Virus record (IMG/VR): IMGVR_UViG_3300027969_000052
Span: 62,001-126,000 of that record
Reading direction: 5' to 3' (one strand)
Length of the DNA: 64,000 nucleotides
Source of the DNA: a virus
Shown here: one piece after another, positions 28,661-36,070 of the stretch
How the letters are laid out: each line of letters begins with the position of its first letter
Position numbering within the stretch: position 1 is the first letter of the stretch
Translations under genes and position numbers: made by a program
The notes under the pieces: model-generated
The model's input: the letters and a program-made list of their open reading frames with translations, nothing else
What the model was told of the DNA's origin: nothing
Databases searched by the model: none

Positions 28661-29527
28661 ATGGCAGAAAATACACCAAAAATCAATCCGCTGATGAGCA
28701 TCATGCGTCAGCCCAAAGTCTATATAACGCTTCCTAGCAGGGGAAGATATTACCCAGAGGGCAGTCTTGATCCCACAGTTAATGGAGAATATCCTGTATA
28801 TTCAATGACTGCCAAGGACGAGATAATATTAAAAACTCCCGATGCACTAATGAACGGTCAGGGGTTAGCCGATGTTATTCAAAGTTGTATGCCTAACATT
28901 AAGGATGCGTGGACGGTGCCTGCTATAGATCTAGATGTAATCCTTGTAGCAATTAGATTAGCTACGTATGGTAATACTATGACGTTAACTATCAATCACG
29001 AAACGATGGACGATTCTATGGATTACGAAATCAGCCTCCAGGAAATACTAGAACAACTACAATCAAATACTACTTGGGAAGAACGGTTAGAAATACGGCC
29101 CGACCTTGTAGTATTTTTAAAACCTATTGATTATAAAACACAGACCTACACTCAAATTAGTGAGTTTGAAACCCAACGATTAATGAGTGTTATTAGGGAT
29201 GATACACTTGACGAAGATACTAAATTAGCACAGTTCAAGACGTCATTTGAAAAAATGACTTCAAGAGCAATGGATATCATTGTTAAAGCAGTTCATCGAA
29301 TTGAAAGTGCTAGCGGAACTGTTACTGATCCTGAATTCCTAGAAGAATTTATGAAACAATGCGACAGAGAAGTGTTTGATAAAATCAAAAAACGAATTGC
29401 AGAGTTAAATGAAAAAAATCAGCTCAAACCATTGAGAATCGCTAGCACAGAAGAAATGCTTGCAAAAGGTGCTCCCGAATTTATTCAAGTTCCATTTAGT
29501 TTTGATGCCGCAAATTTTTTCGGATAA
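28661..29527 (+). CDS. 26: Baseplate hub / tail assembly protein, gp26-like
   Basis: A 288-aa protein. YITLPSRGRYYPEGSL, YPVYSMTAKDEIILKTPDAL and VILVAIRLATYGN match the pattern of the T4 gp26-type baseplate family (LPS-x-G-x-Y, MTAKDE, (I/V)R-x-x-(T/S)YG), and the C-terminal FSFDAANFFG also fits. T4 gp26 (208 aa) takes part in hub assembly. The last codons read GCA AAT TTT TTC GGA TAA, which contains a -1 slippery heptamer (29512-29518), and the -1 frame stays open for 77 more codons. A 363-aa fusion product is therefore likely in addition to this form. It is the only plus-strand gene among minus-strand neighbours. Confidence 0.85.
   Translation: MAENTPKINPLMSIMRQPKVYITLPSRGRYYPEGSLDPTVNGEYPVYSMTAKDEIILKTPDALMNGQGLADVIQSCMPNIKDAWTVPAIDLDVILVAIRLATYGNTMTLTINHETMDDSMDYEISLQEILEQLQSNTTWEERLEIRPDLVVFLKPIDYKTQTYTQISEFETQRLMSVIRDDTLDEDTKLAQFKTSFEKMTSRAMDIIVKAVHRIESASGTVTDPEFLEEFMKQCDREVFDKIKKRIAELNEKNQLKPLRIASTEEMLAKGAPEFIQVPFSFDAANFFG
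29512..29518 (+). promoter_or_regulatory. Candidate -1 frameshift slippery site A AAT TTT
   Basis: The heptamer obeys the X-XXY-YYZ rule in the gp26 frame and lies nine bases upstream of the gp26 stop at 29525-29527. Slippage opens the downstream extension. No downstream pseudoknot was resolved by eye. Confidence 0.6.
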
Positions 29528-29751
29528 GGCTTCTATCACTTAGCTATGAGGAAATCTTAAAGCTAGTCAATGAAATGGATCAAGAGGTAGAAGCCTTAAA
29601 AGAAGAGATCTACAGATGCAGTTGGTTTATGAGAGGTGGAGTTTCTGCAGAAACTCTCTGTTCGGTTGATATTAAGGATATTGATATTATCCAAAAACTA
29701 ATCAAACAGAACTTAGAAACTACTAAAGAAAGCGGACTAGCTTTCTTTTAA
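29512..29751 (+). CDS. -1 frame extension of gp26-like protein (gp51 position)
   Basis: In the -1 frame the sequence reads LLSLSYEEILKLVNEMDQEV, then a helical, charged segment with YRCSWFMRGGVS, and ends LETTKESGLAFF before TAA at 29749-29751. The likely conserved YEEILKLV part lies upstream of the only ATG (29575), which itself lacks a ribosome site, so independent initiation would give only a 58-aa truncated product. This arrangement recalls lambda G/GT tail chaperones, where the extension is made by -1 frameshifting. In T4 the gene after 26 is 51, a hub assembly factor, so this may be the equivalent. The coding character is clear, while the frameshift mode is inferred. Confidence 0.65.
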   Translation, partial: KFFRIRLLSLSYEEILKLVNEMDQEVEALKEEIYRCSWFMRGGVSAETLCSVDIKDIDIIQKLIKQNLETTKESGLAFF

Positions 29752-29792
29752 TAGTCCGCTGAGTAATTTACTCGCCCATATTCTTAATGGGC
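29731..29792. terminator. Stacked hairpins between convergent genes
   Basis: Three inverted repeats lie end to end: AGCGGACTA/TAGTCCGCT (29731-29760), GAGTA/TACTC (29761-29773) and GCCCAT/ATGGGC (29774-29792). They cover the stop codons of the plus-strand frameshift extension and the minus-strand disordered protein. No clear U tract follows, so termination or 3'-end protection from both sides is plausible but unproven. Confidence 0.45.
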
Positions 29793-30847
29793 AGTCCTTT
29801 AATGTTTGGTTCTGGAGCAGTTACATCTTGTTGTCCAGCGGCCTTGTTAAAGGCTATCGTGTTGTCGGCAGGTACTTCTTCATCTGCTTGTGCTGGAGGA
29901 AGCCCAGCATTTTTTCTAATAGAATCTAATTGTTGCTCTGCCGAATCGAGTGATTGTTTTGCATAATCGATCACATCTTGACGACGATCTGATCTGACTA
30001 CATTTACAGTCTGCATTGCGTTGTCAATTGCCTGGCGCCCTTGGGGAACTCCGACCTTTTGTTTGTTAGAAGCAGTAGCATTTGTAGTGTTTACGTTGTT
30101 TTGCGGATCTGTCTCGTTGCTTGTTGGAGCGGCCGCATTTCTAACTGCGGCTGGAGTATCTGCAGTCGGTTCAGCTTGTCCTACTTCCGGGCTCGTCGGT
30201 TGTGCAACATCAGTCGGATCAGCTTGAGATGCTTGAGGTGCTTGTTGCACTTGAGCGCCAGCATGTTGCTGTGTTGCGGCCTTGATAGCTTTGGCAACTA
30301 TATTCATTTTTAAGGTATCGCTCGGAGCTTCAACCAACATGTTTAAAATATTACGGATACTTTCTTGGGCTGTTGGAGCAACTGCGGCTGGACTGGTTCC
30401 GGTTACACCAGGATTTCTGGCATTAGACCACACAGAAGGTTTTTGTTCTGGGGCAGGTTCCTCCATCGGTCCGCCAGCCTCCTGCGGAGTTGGATGTGTA
30501 ATATCATCGTCTGCTGGCTCGTCGACTTGAGTAGATTGAGCGATTACCTGTTTAGCATTATCTAACGGATAACCTTTCTTTTGCAAGTAAGCAAGTAGAC
30601 TTGCTTCTGTAGGTTGCTCACCTGTTTGCCCCAATAGCTTTTGATAACCAGCCATTACTTGATTAGCTAACGCACCTACATTTAGACGTCCTTGTGCTTG
30701 TGCGCTAAAGTTAGGTGTAATACCTGTTGTCTTATTGATTAAGTTACCAGTACCTGCCGCTACTTTGTTTCCTAATTTACTTAGAAAACCCATAGGCTGA
30801 GCTTCGTTAACATTACCAGATTCGTTTACAAGTTCATTAATTTGCAT
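29768..30847 (-). CDS. Low-complexity Ala/Pro/Gln-rich protein of unknown function
   Basis: Start chosen at 30847 (MQINELVNESGN, 359 aa) because GGAG lies just upstream and a CATAAATA motif (30868-30875) is 20 bases upstream. An ATG 17 codons earlier would lie upstream of that promoter. The N-terminal ~110 residues are ordered-looking (helical, NKVAAGTGNLINKTTG). The remainder is Ala/Pro/Gln/Thr-rich with long acidic runs, so largely disordered. There is a helical patch near the middle (SIRNILNMLVEAPSDTL). No family was recognised. A virion-internal or assembly role is a guess from the late-type promoter. Confidence 0.7.
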   Translation of the reverse strand: MQINELVNESGNVNEAQPMGFLSKLGNKVAAGTGNLINKTTGITPNFSAQAQGRLNVGALANQVMAGYQKLLGQTGEQPTEASLLAYLQKKGYPLDNAKQVIAQSTQVDEPADDDITHPTPQEAGGPMEEPAPEQKPSVWSNARNPGVTGTSPAAVAPTAQESIRNILNMLVEAPSDTLKMNIVAKAIKAATQQHAGAQVQQAPQASQADPTDVAQPTSPEVGQAEPTADTPAAVRNAAAPTSNETDPQNNVNTTNATASNKQKVGVPQGRQAIDNAMQTVNVVRSDRRQDVIDYAKQSLDSAEQQLDSIRKNAGLPPAQADEEVPADNTIAFNKAAGQQDVTAPEPNIKGLPIKNMGE

Positions 30848-30867
30848 TTTATAGTCTCCAACAAGGA

Positions 30868-30875
30868 TATTTATG
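30868..30875 (-). promoter_or_regulatory. Late-promoter-like motif CATAAATA
   Basis: 20 bases before the ATG at 30847, with a GGAG ribosome site in between. This geometry matches a T4 late promoter well and decides the start codon. Confidence 0.55.
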
Positions 30876-30880
30876 TTATT

Positions 30881-30923
30881 AAATGAGCTAACGCTCATTT
30901 GCTTCTGCGCTTCGCTTGAAGCA
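30881..30923. repeat. Two hairpins upstream of the disordered-protein promoter
   Basis: AAATGAGC/GCTCATTT (8-bp stem, loop TAAC, 30881-30900) and TGCTTC/GAAGCA (30900-30923). The second is followed on the plus strand by ATTTTT, a terminator-like tail, although no plus-strand gene leads into it. Confidence 0.5.
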
Positions 30924-31331
30924 TTTTTAGTTATCTAATACTACGAAGTAGTTTAACTATTATCTAGATATAATGGTCACACTTTACCCAGGTAACCGGG
31001 TAAAGAAAACTTGGCATTATCTGAGTACGCAAGTCACTTAGCGTTGTAGCATTACTGAGGCGGTCATCCTGTACCCCTAGCTACGTCTTATTATGACGGT
31101 ATGCTATTGTATATACGCTAACACATACAATAACACCGGGGTTTTTCTCCCCTCTTTTAGCTCTTATTCACTCTATTCAAATATCAAAACCGCGGCAGAT
31201 TGCGATCGTCGTCCTGTTAAGGATGGTTGATAAGTGCTCTGTACAGCGCAGAGGCTTCCGTCCCCGTTATTATCCGGTTGTCGCTAGGCACCCGATTTAA
31301 GCCGGTGCGAGCATATCCTGTAAGACTGAGC
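30924..31331. ncRNA. ORF-less hairpin-rich block, possible structured RNA
   Basis: About 400 bases with no credible ORF in an otherwise packed genome. Visible hairpins: ACTAC/GTAGT near 30940-30952; TTTACCC/GGGTAAA around 30993-31014; a near-palindrome ACGCAAGT/ACTTAGCGT near 31027-31044; ATTGTAT/ATACAAT with flanking CCCC...GGGG between ~31073 and 31138; CTCTG/CAGAG near 31238-31254; GCACC/GGTGC near 31288-31308. GC looks higher than in neighbouring genes. No tRNA cloverleaf, tmRNA ends or clear group I intron core could be recognised on either strand. It lies directly downstream of a GIY-YIG gene. Strand is unknown. Confidence 0.45.
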
Positions 31332-31760
31332 CTAGATTTTGTTGATTATGTGAGAGCCATGGACACGGACTGAGATTTGTCCGTTATAGTAATCTGCTGA
31401 TTCTAATACTTTGCGGTTGAATTGTTCAAGGGCCTCGATGTAAGAGCATACTGCTTTGCTTTTGCAATAATGCAGGATCTCTCGCGTGAATTGTTCTTTG
31501 CCTAATTTTAAAACGTCTGTGTTTAATTCTAAGTTAGATCCGTAATATTCTTGCCAGTCGCTGTCAATTTTACTACGTATTTTCTTTTTCTTCTTGTTGC
31601 CGTTCTTTAACTTTACAGTCTTGTAGGTCGTTTTACTAAACTTTGCTAATTTTTTGCCAATATACATGCGCCCCGTGACGGTGTTAGTGATAAGATAAAC
31701 AAATCCAACACAGTCCTCGGGTAGTTGTTCAATGACAGTACCTTGATAAGTCCAAGACAT
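31332..31760 (-). CDS. GIY-YIG-type endonuclease, probably free-standing homing nuclease
   Basis: A 142-aa protein. The segment GFVYLITNTVTGRMYIGKK (residues ~19-37) matches the GIY-YIG core (here VYL...YIG), followed by a Lys-rich basic stretch and WQEYYGSN, a pattern found in small phage GIY-YIG nucleases. The family cuts DNA and often spreads its own gene by homing (T4 Seg proteins). The start overlaps the 64-aa gene stop (TAATG), so it is translated with the gp46/47 operon. The adjacent hairpin-rich non-coding block could be related to its insertion. Whether it is active is unknown. Confidence 0.75.
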   Translation of the reverse strand: MSWTYQGTVIEQLPEDCVGFVYLITNTVTGRMYIGKKLAKFSKTTYKTVKLKNGNKKKKKIRSKIDSDWQEYYGSNLELNTDVLKLGKEQFTREILHYCKSKAVCSYIEALEQFNRKVLESADYYNGQISVRVHGSHIINKI

Positions 31761-31954
31761 TAAGCAGTCTTGGCTTCCTTGCGGGCATTCTTGGTTGCTG
31801 TGATTTCGTTACGGCGAGCTTTGATTAGCTTGCCTAGCTCTGCTAGAGCTTTGCGTGATCGTGTACCGGCCGCATTGTTGCCGCTTTCAAATTTTGTATC
31901 TTCTGCTTCCCATGCTGTAACAGCATCTTTAATTGCTTGAATTGTTGCGCTCAT
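31760..31954 (-). CDS. Small basic protein, 64 aa
   Basis: The sequence is helical and Ala/Lys/Arg-rich, ending KARRNEITATKNARKEAKTA, with an Asn/Gly turn (FESGNNAAGTRSRKALAEL). Composition resembles small histone-like or DNA-binding proteins of marine T4-like phages, but no specific family can be claimed. It overlaps the 78-aa gene by four bases (ATGA) and the nuclease gene by one base. The link to the recombination operon suggests a nucleic-acid role. Confidence 0.7.
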   Translation of the reverse strand: MSATIQAIKDAVTAWEAEDTKFESGNNAAGTRSRKALAELGKLIKARRNEITATKNARKEAKTA

Positions 31955-32187
31955 TTAGAGACTCCTTTTTGTTTCTTTATTTCTTGCTTACGCTGTGTCT
32001 CTGCTACTTGTAGTTTCTTAGCCACTTCACGCATCTCGGTCATCAGCTGTCGCATCGTACTTAATGTTTTTCGTAAAGCAATCGTTTTTTCTTGAGACCT
32101 TCGAAGAGTCCATGCGGTTTTGATATTGTGATATTGCACAAAAGAATCCATAAACCGTTGATGTAGCTCTTCGTACTTGTTTATCAT
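31951..32187 (-). CDS. Small coiled-coil protein in the gp46/47 operon, 78 aa
   Basis: A strongly helical, Lys/Arg/Gln-rich product with heptad-like spacing (RQLMTEMREVAKKLQVAE), net basic. The start overlaps the gp46 stop by four bases (ATGA) and its own stop overlaps the next start, so expression is coupled. It may be an accessory factor of the gp46/47 nuclease. No family was recognised. Confidence 0.7.
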   Translation of the reverse strand: MINKYEELHQRFMDSFVQYHNIKTAWTLRRSQEKTIALRKTLSTMRQLMTEMREVAKKLQVAETQRKQEIKKQKGVSK

Positions 32188-33977
32188 TGCGCCTCTACGT
32201 AGTCGACATCGTTTGAGTAACTGGTAAATCCGTTTTCTTTAATTACGTGCAACACGTTATTCACCCTGCCTACTAACTCATCCTTATGACTGATCAAAAA
32301 GATATTCTTGTTACGCTCTCGCGCCATTTTCTTTAAAATAGCAAGACCTGCTTCTACACCTGCCGCATCCATTCCAGCATCGATTAACTCGTCTATGAAT
32401 AGTAAGTTAACATGTTGATACAAGTTTTCCCACACGTCTCGGAATGCCCAGCTCAATCCTAGAATTAATCTATTTCGTTCGCCTCTGCTCAAATTGTCAA
32501 AGTCTAGTTCTTGCCCTAACTGAGTAATTTGAACAGTGAGATCGTTTTGGAAAACTACAGCATGTGGTAGACCAATTTTATCAATGTAATAGCTCAAGCG
32601 TTTATTTAGGTATGTTAGGTTTTGATCAATAATCTTTTTACGGATAAAACTATCTTTGTTAGTTAACAGCTTATACAAGAACTCTTGATGTTCTTTAATT
32701 CGAGTAAGTTCGTTGATTGTGTCCCAAGTAACTTCTTGAAGGGCTGTTTTCTTTAACTCTTCAATTTGTTCTTCATACGGATTAAACTCTGTAGCCTTAA
32801 GCTCTAGATTTTGTTCGAGACTATCTAAATTATTTTTATGCCCTAGTGCTTCTGCTTCTGTGTCGTAAAAGGTTGCTGGCGGTTTAGGCAAGTTGCCTAT
32901 CTCTTTTAATCCTGTTTGAACTAGATCTAAATCAGCTTTAACCTTATTATAGTACAGGTTGGCTTCTACCAGGTACTTATTTGCCTCAGCAGTCATTTCT
33001 TCGTGCTTATGATCGTGCAACTCTTGAGCACATGCATGGCATGTCTTGTTTGCTAGACTTTCGAGTTCTTTTGTATATTTTACTAGACTTTTTTCTGCTT
33101 GGCTTGTAGCGGCTTCTAAAGTAGCACGTTGTTTAGTTAGCTCTCTTATTTTACTATTACTTTCGTTCCATGCTTTAAGTTGTGCATGGGCGGCCAGCTC
33201 TGTATCGATTTCAACACCAGCTAGCTTCATAATAGCTTTGCCTAGGTTCTCGACATCTAATTGTTGTTTATTATTCCACGCTGAACTTTTAATTCCTAGG
33301 CTATTGATGCTCTTTTGAACGTTTTCGTTAGCTGTTTTTACACCTTCAATTCGGAAATTTTCTGCTGTAATAGCATCTTTTGTTTCCTTCATTTGAATTT
33401 TAAGGTTCTCTGCCTTCTCTGAAAGCAGAGTTATGCCTAATAGTTGCTCAATGATCTCACGTTGATCCGCCGCTTTAAGACTCAAAAAAGGTTCAGTATA
33501 TGTGTTTAATGCAACCAAATGCTTAAACATCATATGGCTCATACCTAGCAATTGATCAATGAATTTTTGTGTTTCGCGGCTATCGCCCTGGCTATCATCT
33601 TCGGCAGTTTCGTCGGTTTTTTGCTCTTGATTATTAATGTACAGTTTAAGGATATTAGGTTTACGACCCCGCTCGATGCGATATCCTACACCGTCTTTCT
33701 CAAACTCAACTGTAACCAACATACCTTTGCCGTTGGTCTTGTTAATTAAGTTTTCTTTTCGAATATTTGTAAGGGCTTGCCCGTATAAAGAATAGCTTAA
33801 TGCGTTAACGATTGTAGTTTTTCCTGTGCCGTTACGGCTTCCGTTATCGTCCCCGCCCAGATCTAGGTTCTCTCCTAGTACCAGCGTAAGATGTTCTTTA
33901 CTAAAATCTACTGCTTGTGTTTGATTGCCAACACTTAAAAAGTTTTTTACAGTAATGTCTTTAATGTTAAATGTCAT
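32184..33977 (-). CDS. 46: Recombination nuclease ATPase subunit, gp46-like (Rad50/SbcC)
   Basis: A 597-aa SMC-type ATPase. Walker A GSRNGTGKTT lies at residues ~46-55, a zinc hook CHAC near residue 310 between two coiled coils, the ABC signature NLSRGERNRLILGL near 492, and Walker B LLFIDELIDAGMD near 527. With gp47 it resects DNA ends for recombination-dependent replication, repair and degradation of host DNA. T4 gp46 is 560 aa. The gene overlaps gp47 by four bases upstream and the 78-aa gene by four bases downstream. Confidence 0.95.
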   Translation of the reverse strand: MTFNIKDITVKNFLSVGNQTQAVDFSKEHLTLVLGENLDLGGDDNGSRNGTGKTTIVNALSYSLYGQALTNIRKENLINKTNGKGMLVTVEFEKDGVGYRIERGRKPNILKLYINNQEQKTDETAEDDSQGDSRETQKFIDQLLGMSHMMFKHLVALNTYTEPFLSLKAADQREIIEQLLGITLLSEKAENLKIQMKETKDAITAENFRIEGVKTANENVQKSINSLGIKSSAWNNKQQLDVENLGKAIMKLAGVEIDTELAAHAQLKAWNESNSKIRELTKQRATLEAATSQAEKSLVKYTKELESLANKTCHACAQELHDHKHEEMTAEANKYLVEANLYYNKVKADLDLVQTGLKEIGNLPKPPATFYDTEAEALGHKNNLDSLEQNLELKATEFNPYEEQIEELKKTALQEVTWDTINELTRIKEHQEFLYKLLTNKDSFIRKKIIDQNLTYLNKRLSYYIDKIGLPHAVVFQNDLTVQITQLGQELDFDNLSRGERNRLILGLSWAFRDVWENLYQHVNLLFIDELIDAGMDAAGVEAGLAILKKMARERNKNIFLISHKDELVGRVNNVLHVIKENGFTSYSNDVDYVEAQ

Positions 33978-34987
33978 AATCCGTGATAGATATCCAGTAA
34001 TAGTTTTTGATCAAATGCGTCTGATTCGATATTAACCAGTTGCTCTGTAACGATTTGATCTACTGATTCAAATTTAGCATCGGGGTTGTCGTCTACGACC
34101 CCTTCGATATTATTTTTTTCTTGTATTAGGCTCATTTCTCGAATATCATATTCGCCGATAAATGTTTCTTTTAAAAAATTAGCCTCTTCGTAACTAATAT
34201 CAATATCCAAATGCACCTTTAAGTACATTTTAGATTTCATAACATCATCTTTTTCGTCAATTAACTTGCTTAGTTTAATTGTACGAAACTTAGGACAGTT
34301 ATCCCAATCAATATATTGAGGTTCGCCACTCCATTCTAAAGTCATCATACCGCGTTTGTCATCCCAAGTATCTGCAAAGTTATGGGGGAATGCATTACCT
34401 ATGTAATGTACTTTGTCTCTTGATTGGCGTTTATGAAAGTGTCCGCTAAACACATAATCCTGGTGTTGGAAATGTGATGTTTGCAGTTCTCCGTGATCGG
34501 GCATTTGTACCATTGCGTTCATATAGAACAGCGGTAATTCAAAGTGACCGAACATGTACTTGCTCTTGGTTTGACTGATGGTCTTCCATTCATCGCCTAC
34601 TAACCAAGGAACTAGGGTAACATCATCAAGAGTTGTAACACGATCTACAACCGTGACTCCTGGAATGTGCCGACCAAAGGCACTAGAATGAATGTCACGC
34701 TTGTCCTTGTAGAATAAATCGTGATTTCCTGGGAACCAAAAGAACTGTTCAAATGCCGCACCTAGCTTTTCCAAGCACCTAATACTGGTATCTAGCGTAA
34801 TCAAGTTAATTGAGTTACGGTTGTGATGCCAATCACCGAGGAAGATTGCTGATTCACACTCTTCTTTCTTGGCAGTTTCAATAAACCAATCTACAAATTC
34901 CTCACAGTCCTTGTTATGCACAAGGCTGTTAGACTTTAAACCAAAATGTATATCGGTAAAACACGCTACTTTCTTGAATAGACTCAT
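33974..34987 (-). CDS. 47: Recombination nuclease subunit, gp47-like (Mre11/SbcD)
   Basis: A 337-aa metallophosphoesterase. Metal-binding motifs are Asp12-Ile-His14, GDWHHN (residues 51-56), GNHD (87-90), GHFE (~147) and GHFHKR (~183), in the order of Mre11/SbcD nucleases. It is the nuclease half of the gp46/gp47 complex. T4 gp47 is 339 aa, nearly identical in length. A host-type promoter (35006-35034) and an AGGAG ribosome site lie directly upstream, so this operon is probably expressed early or middle. Confidence 0.95.
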   Translation of the reverse strand: MSLFKKVACFTDIHFGLKSNSLVHNKDCEEFVDWFIETAKKEECESAIFLGDWHHNRNSINLITLDTSIRCLEKLGAAFEQFFWFPGNHDLFYKDKRDIHSSAFGRHIPGVTVVDRVTTLDDVTLVPWLVGDEWKTISQTKSKYMFGHFELPLFYMNAMVQMPDHGELQTSHFQHQDYVFSGHFHKRQSRDKVHYIGNAFPHNFADTWDDKRGMMTLEWSGEPQYIDWDNCPKFRTIKLSKLIDEKDDVMKSKMYLKVHLDIDISYEEANFLKETFIGEYDIREMSLIQEKNNIEGVVDDNPDAKFESVDQIVTEQLVNIESDAFDQKLLLDIYHGL

Positions 34988-35005
34988 TCAGTTCTCCTGT
35001 CGTTT

Positions 35006-35034
35006 ATTATAGCAGAAACAAATTGATAAATCAA
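35006..35034 (-). promoter_or_regulatory. Sigma-70-type promoter for the gp47-gp46 operon
   Basis: TTGATT (35029-35034) and TATAAT (35006-35011) with a 17-base spacer, just upstream of gp47 and overlapping the last codons of the gp55-like gene. A near-consensus host promoter, in contrast to the NNTAAATA elements at virion genes. Confidence 0.7.
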
Positions 35035-35960
35035 ATCTTTTGTTCACCAGTTTCTTCTAAATCTTCTGCTTCTTCGACAGGTTCGTCTTCGCTCTTAGGC
35101 ATGCGCATATTTTTGTATAGCTCTGCTTGGCGGGCAATTTCTTCCGCAAATTCTTGACTGTTTTGTCTAGTCATACTTGGAGTTAATCCGTTTTGCTCTA
35201 GCATGTCATCTCGAATGTTCTGATTTTTCTTTTCGATGTTCAGTATACGAGTAAAGCTATTTGTAACGGCCGCGGTATAATAGGCAAATGGATTTTCTGA
35301 TTTTGATTCGTCAAACTGTAGTCCAATCTGACTTAATTGTAGAATAGCCTGTCCCTTCATTTCGTCGATGTAAGTATATCCACGCCAGTTAGATCTTTGT
35401 GCATACCGTTCACTTAGTTTGATATACATCTTGCCTAAGTTTTCAGTAATGCGACCGTGGTCTTTGCTAAACTTGCCAGTTTTAATTCCGCCTTTCCAAT
35501 GACTCTTGCCCACACACTCTAATTCATCTTCGTCATTAAATCTCCAATGTTGGAATGGAGGGAAGTTTACCTTTTCATGACTGTCTGCGGTAGTCTTGGT
35601 AGTTTTCTTTCGACCCGGAGCAAGCGGAATGTGCTCAAATGTCATAATACGAATAACTATATCCTGTTTTGCAATAGTTTTATAGTCCGGTGTTACATCT
35701 GCTAGTTTTATTTTCTTATCGCCAGCGATTTTTGCCGCATTGAAAGTTTCAATACCGATCCTTTTTGCACGATTTCGTTTTGCTTCAGCAATAGTTCTAA
35801 TATTGATCTTGCCTAAACTAGTTAAGATTAGATCGTATTGACTGTGTTCTTGCTTGGCAAAGCTACTAAACGAAATTTTACTTTTATGGATTTCCGCTAG
35901 TAAATCGCGGTTATTTAGGTATTTGACTTTTCTTGTTGTTATTATTGTTGGTATTGTCAT
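35031..35960 (-). CDS. 55: Late transcription sigma factor, gp55-like
   Basis: A 309-aa protein. The sigma region-2-like core lies in the C-terminal half: YTYIDEMKGQAILQLSQIGL, FAYYTAAVTNSFTRILNIEK and NIRDDMLEQNG are characteristic of T4-type gp55, the small sigma that directs host RNA polymerase to late promoters. T4 gp55 is 185 aa, and here an N-terminal part of ~100 residues is extra. The start is placed at 35960 (MTIPTIITTRK). An upstream ATG at 35978 lies at the predicted transcription start and GGGAG lies between the two ATGs. The gene is divergent from the baseplate operon. Confidence 0.88.
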   Translation of the reverse strand: MTIPTIITTRKVKYLNNRDLLAEIHKSKISFSSFAKQEHSQYDLILTSLGKINIRTIAEAKRNRAKRIGIETFNAAKIAGDKKIKLADVTPDYKTIAKQDIVIRIMTFEHIPLAPGRKKTTKTTADSHEKVNFPPFQHWRFNDEDELECVGKSHWKGGIKTGKFSKDHGRITENLGKMYIKLSERYAQRSNWRGYTYIDEMKGQAILQLSQIGLQFDESKSENPFAYYTAAVTNSFTRILNIEKKNQNIRDDMLEQNGLTPSMTRQNSQEFAEEIARQAELYKNMRMPKSEDEPVEEAEDLEETGEQKI

Positions 35961-35982
35961 TGTTATAGAATCTCCCATTAAT

Positions 35983-36010
35983 ATTATAACATAAAGTACA
36001 AAGAAGTCAA
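35983..36010 (-). promoter_or_regulatory. Sigma-70-type promoter for the late sigma gene
   Basis: TTGACT (36005-36010), 16-base spacer, consensus TATAAT (35983-35988). Transcription would begin about 7 bases downstream of the -10, which rules out the ATG at 35978 as start codon. Confidence 0.75.
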
Positions 36011-36030
36011 GAGATATTAAGTGTGTAGTT

Positions 36031-36048
36031 TATTTACCAGGGTAAATA
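36031..36048. promoter_or_regulatory. Back-to-back late promoter palindrome
   Basis: TATTTACC AG GGTAAATA: one GGTAAATA on the minus strand (36031-36038), 70 bases before the gp55-like start, and one on the plus strand (36041-36048), 22 bases before the gp48/54 gene with an AGGAAAA ribosome site between. The plus-strand copy is well placed as the late promoter of the baseplate operon. The minus-strand copy could let gp55 promote its own gene. Confidence 0.6.
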
Positions 36049-36070
36049 AGGTATATAGGAAAAAACTAAC

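Noticed and set aside
30848-30898. Upstream ATG (MSVSSF) as start of the disordered protein
   Set aside because: It lies upstream of the CATAAATA motif and inside a hairpin, whereas the later ATG has GGAG at normal spacing.
30969-30974. TATAAT on the plus strand as promoter of a non-coding RNA
   Set aside because: No acceptable -35 hexamer lies 16-18 bases upstream and there is no extended -10; in AT-rich DNA this is weak evidence.
30924-31331. tRNA or tmRNA in the non-coding block
   Set aside because: A 5-bp stem with 7-base loop exists near 31238-31254, but the base before the would-be anticodon is not U, no T-arm consensus (GTTCRANNC) is found on either strand and no acceptor stem pairs.
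30924-31760. Group I intron carrying the GIY-YIG gene
   Set aside because: No split gene flanks it, the nuclease overlaps the upstream gene by one base, and I could not find a convincing P7/P3 core. Kept only as a possibility for the structured block.
35961-35978. Upstream ATG (MGDSIT) as start of the gp55-like protein
   Set aside because: It lies at the predicted transcription start of a near-consensus promoter, and the GGGAG ribosome site is downstream of it.
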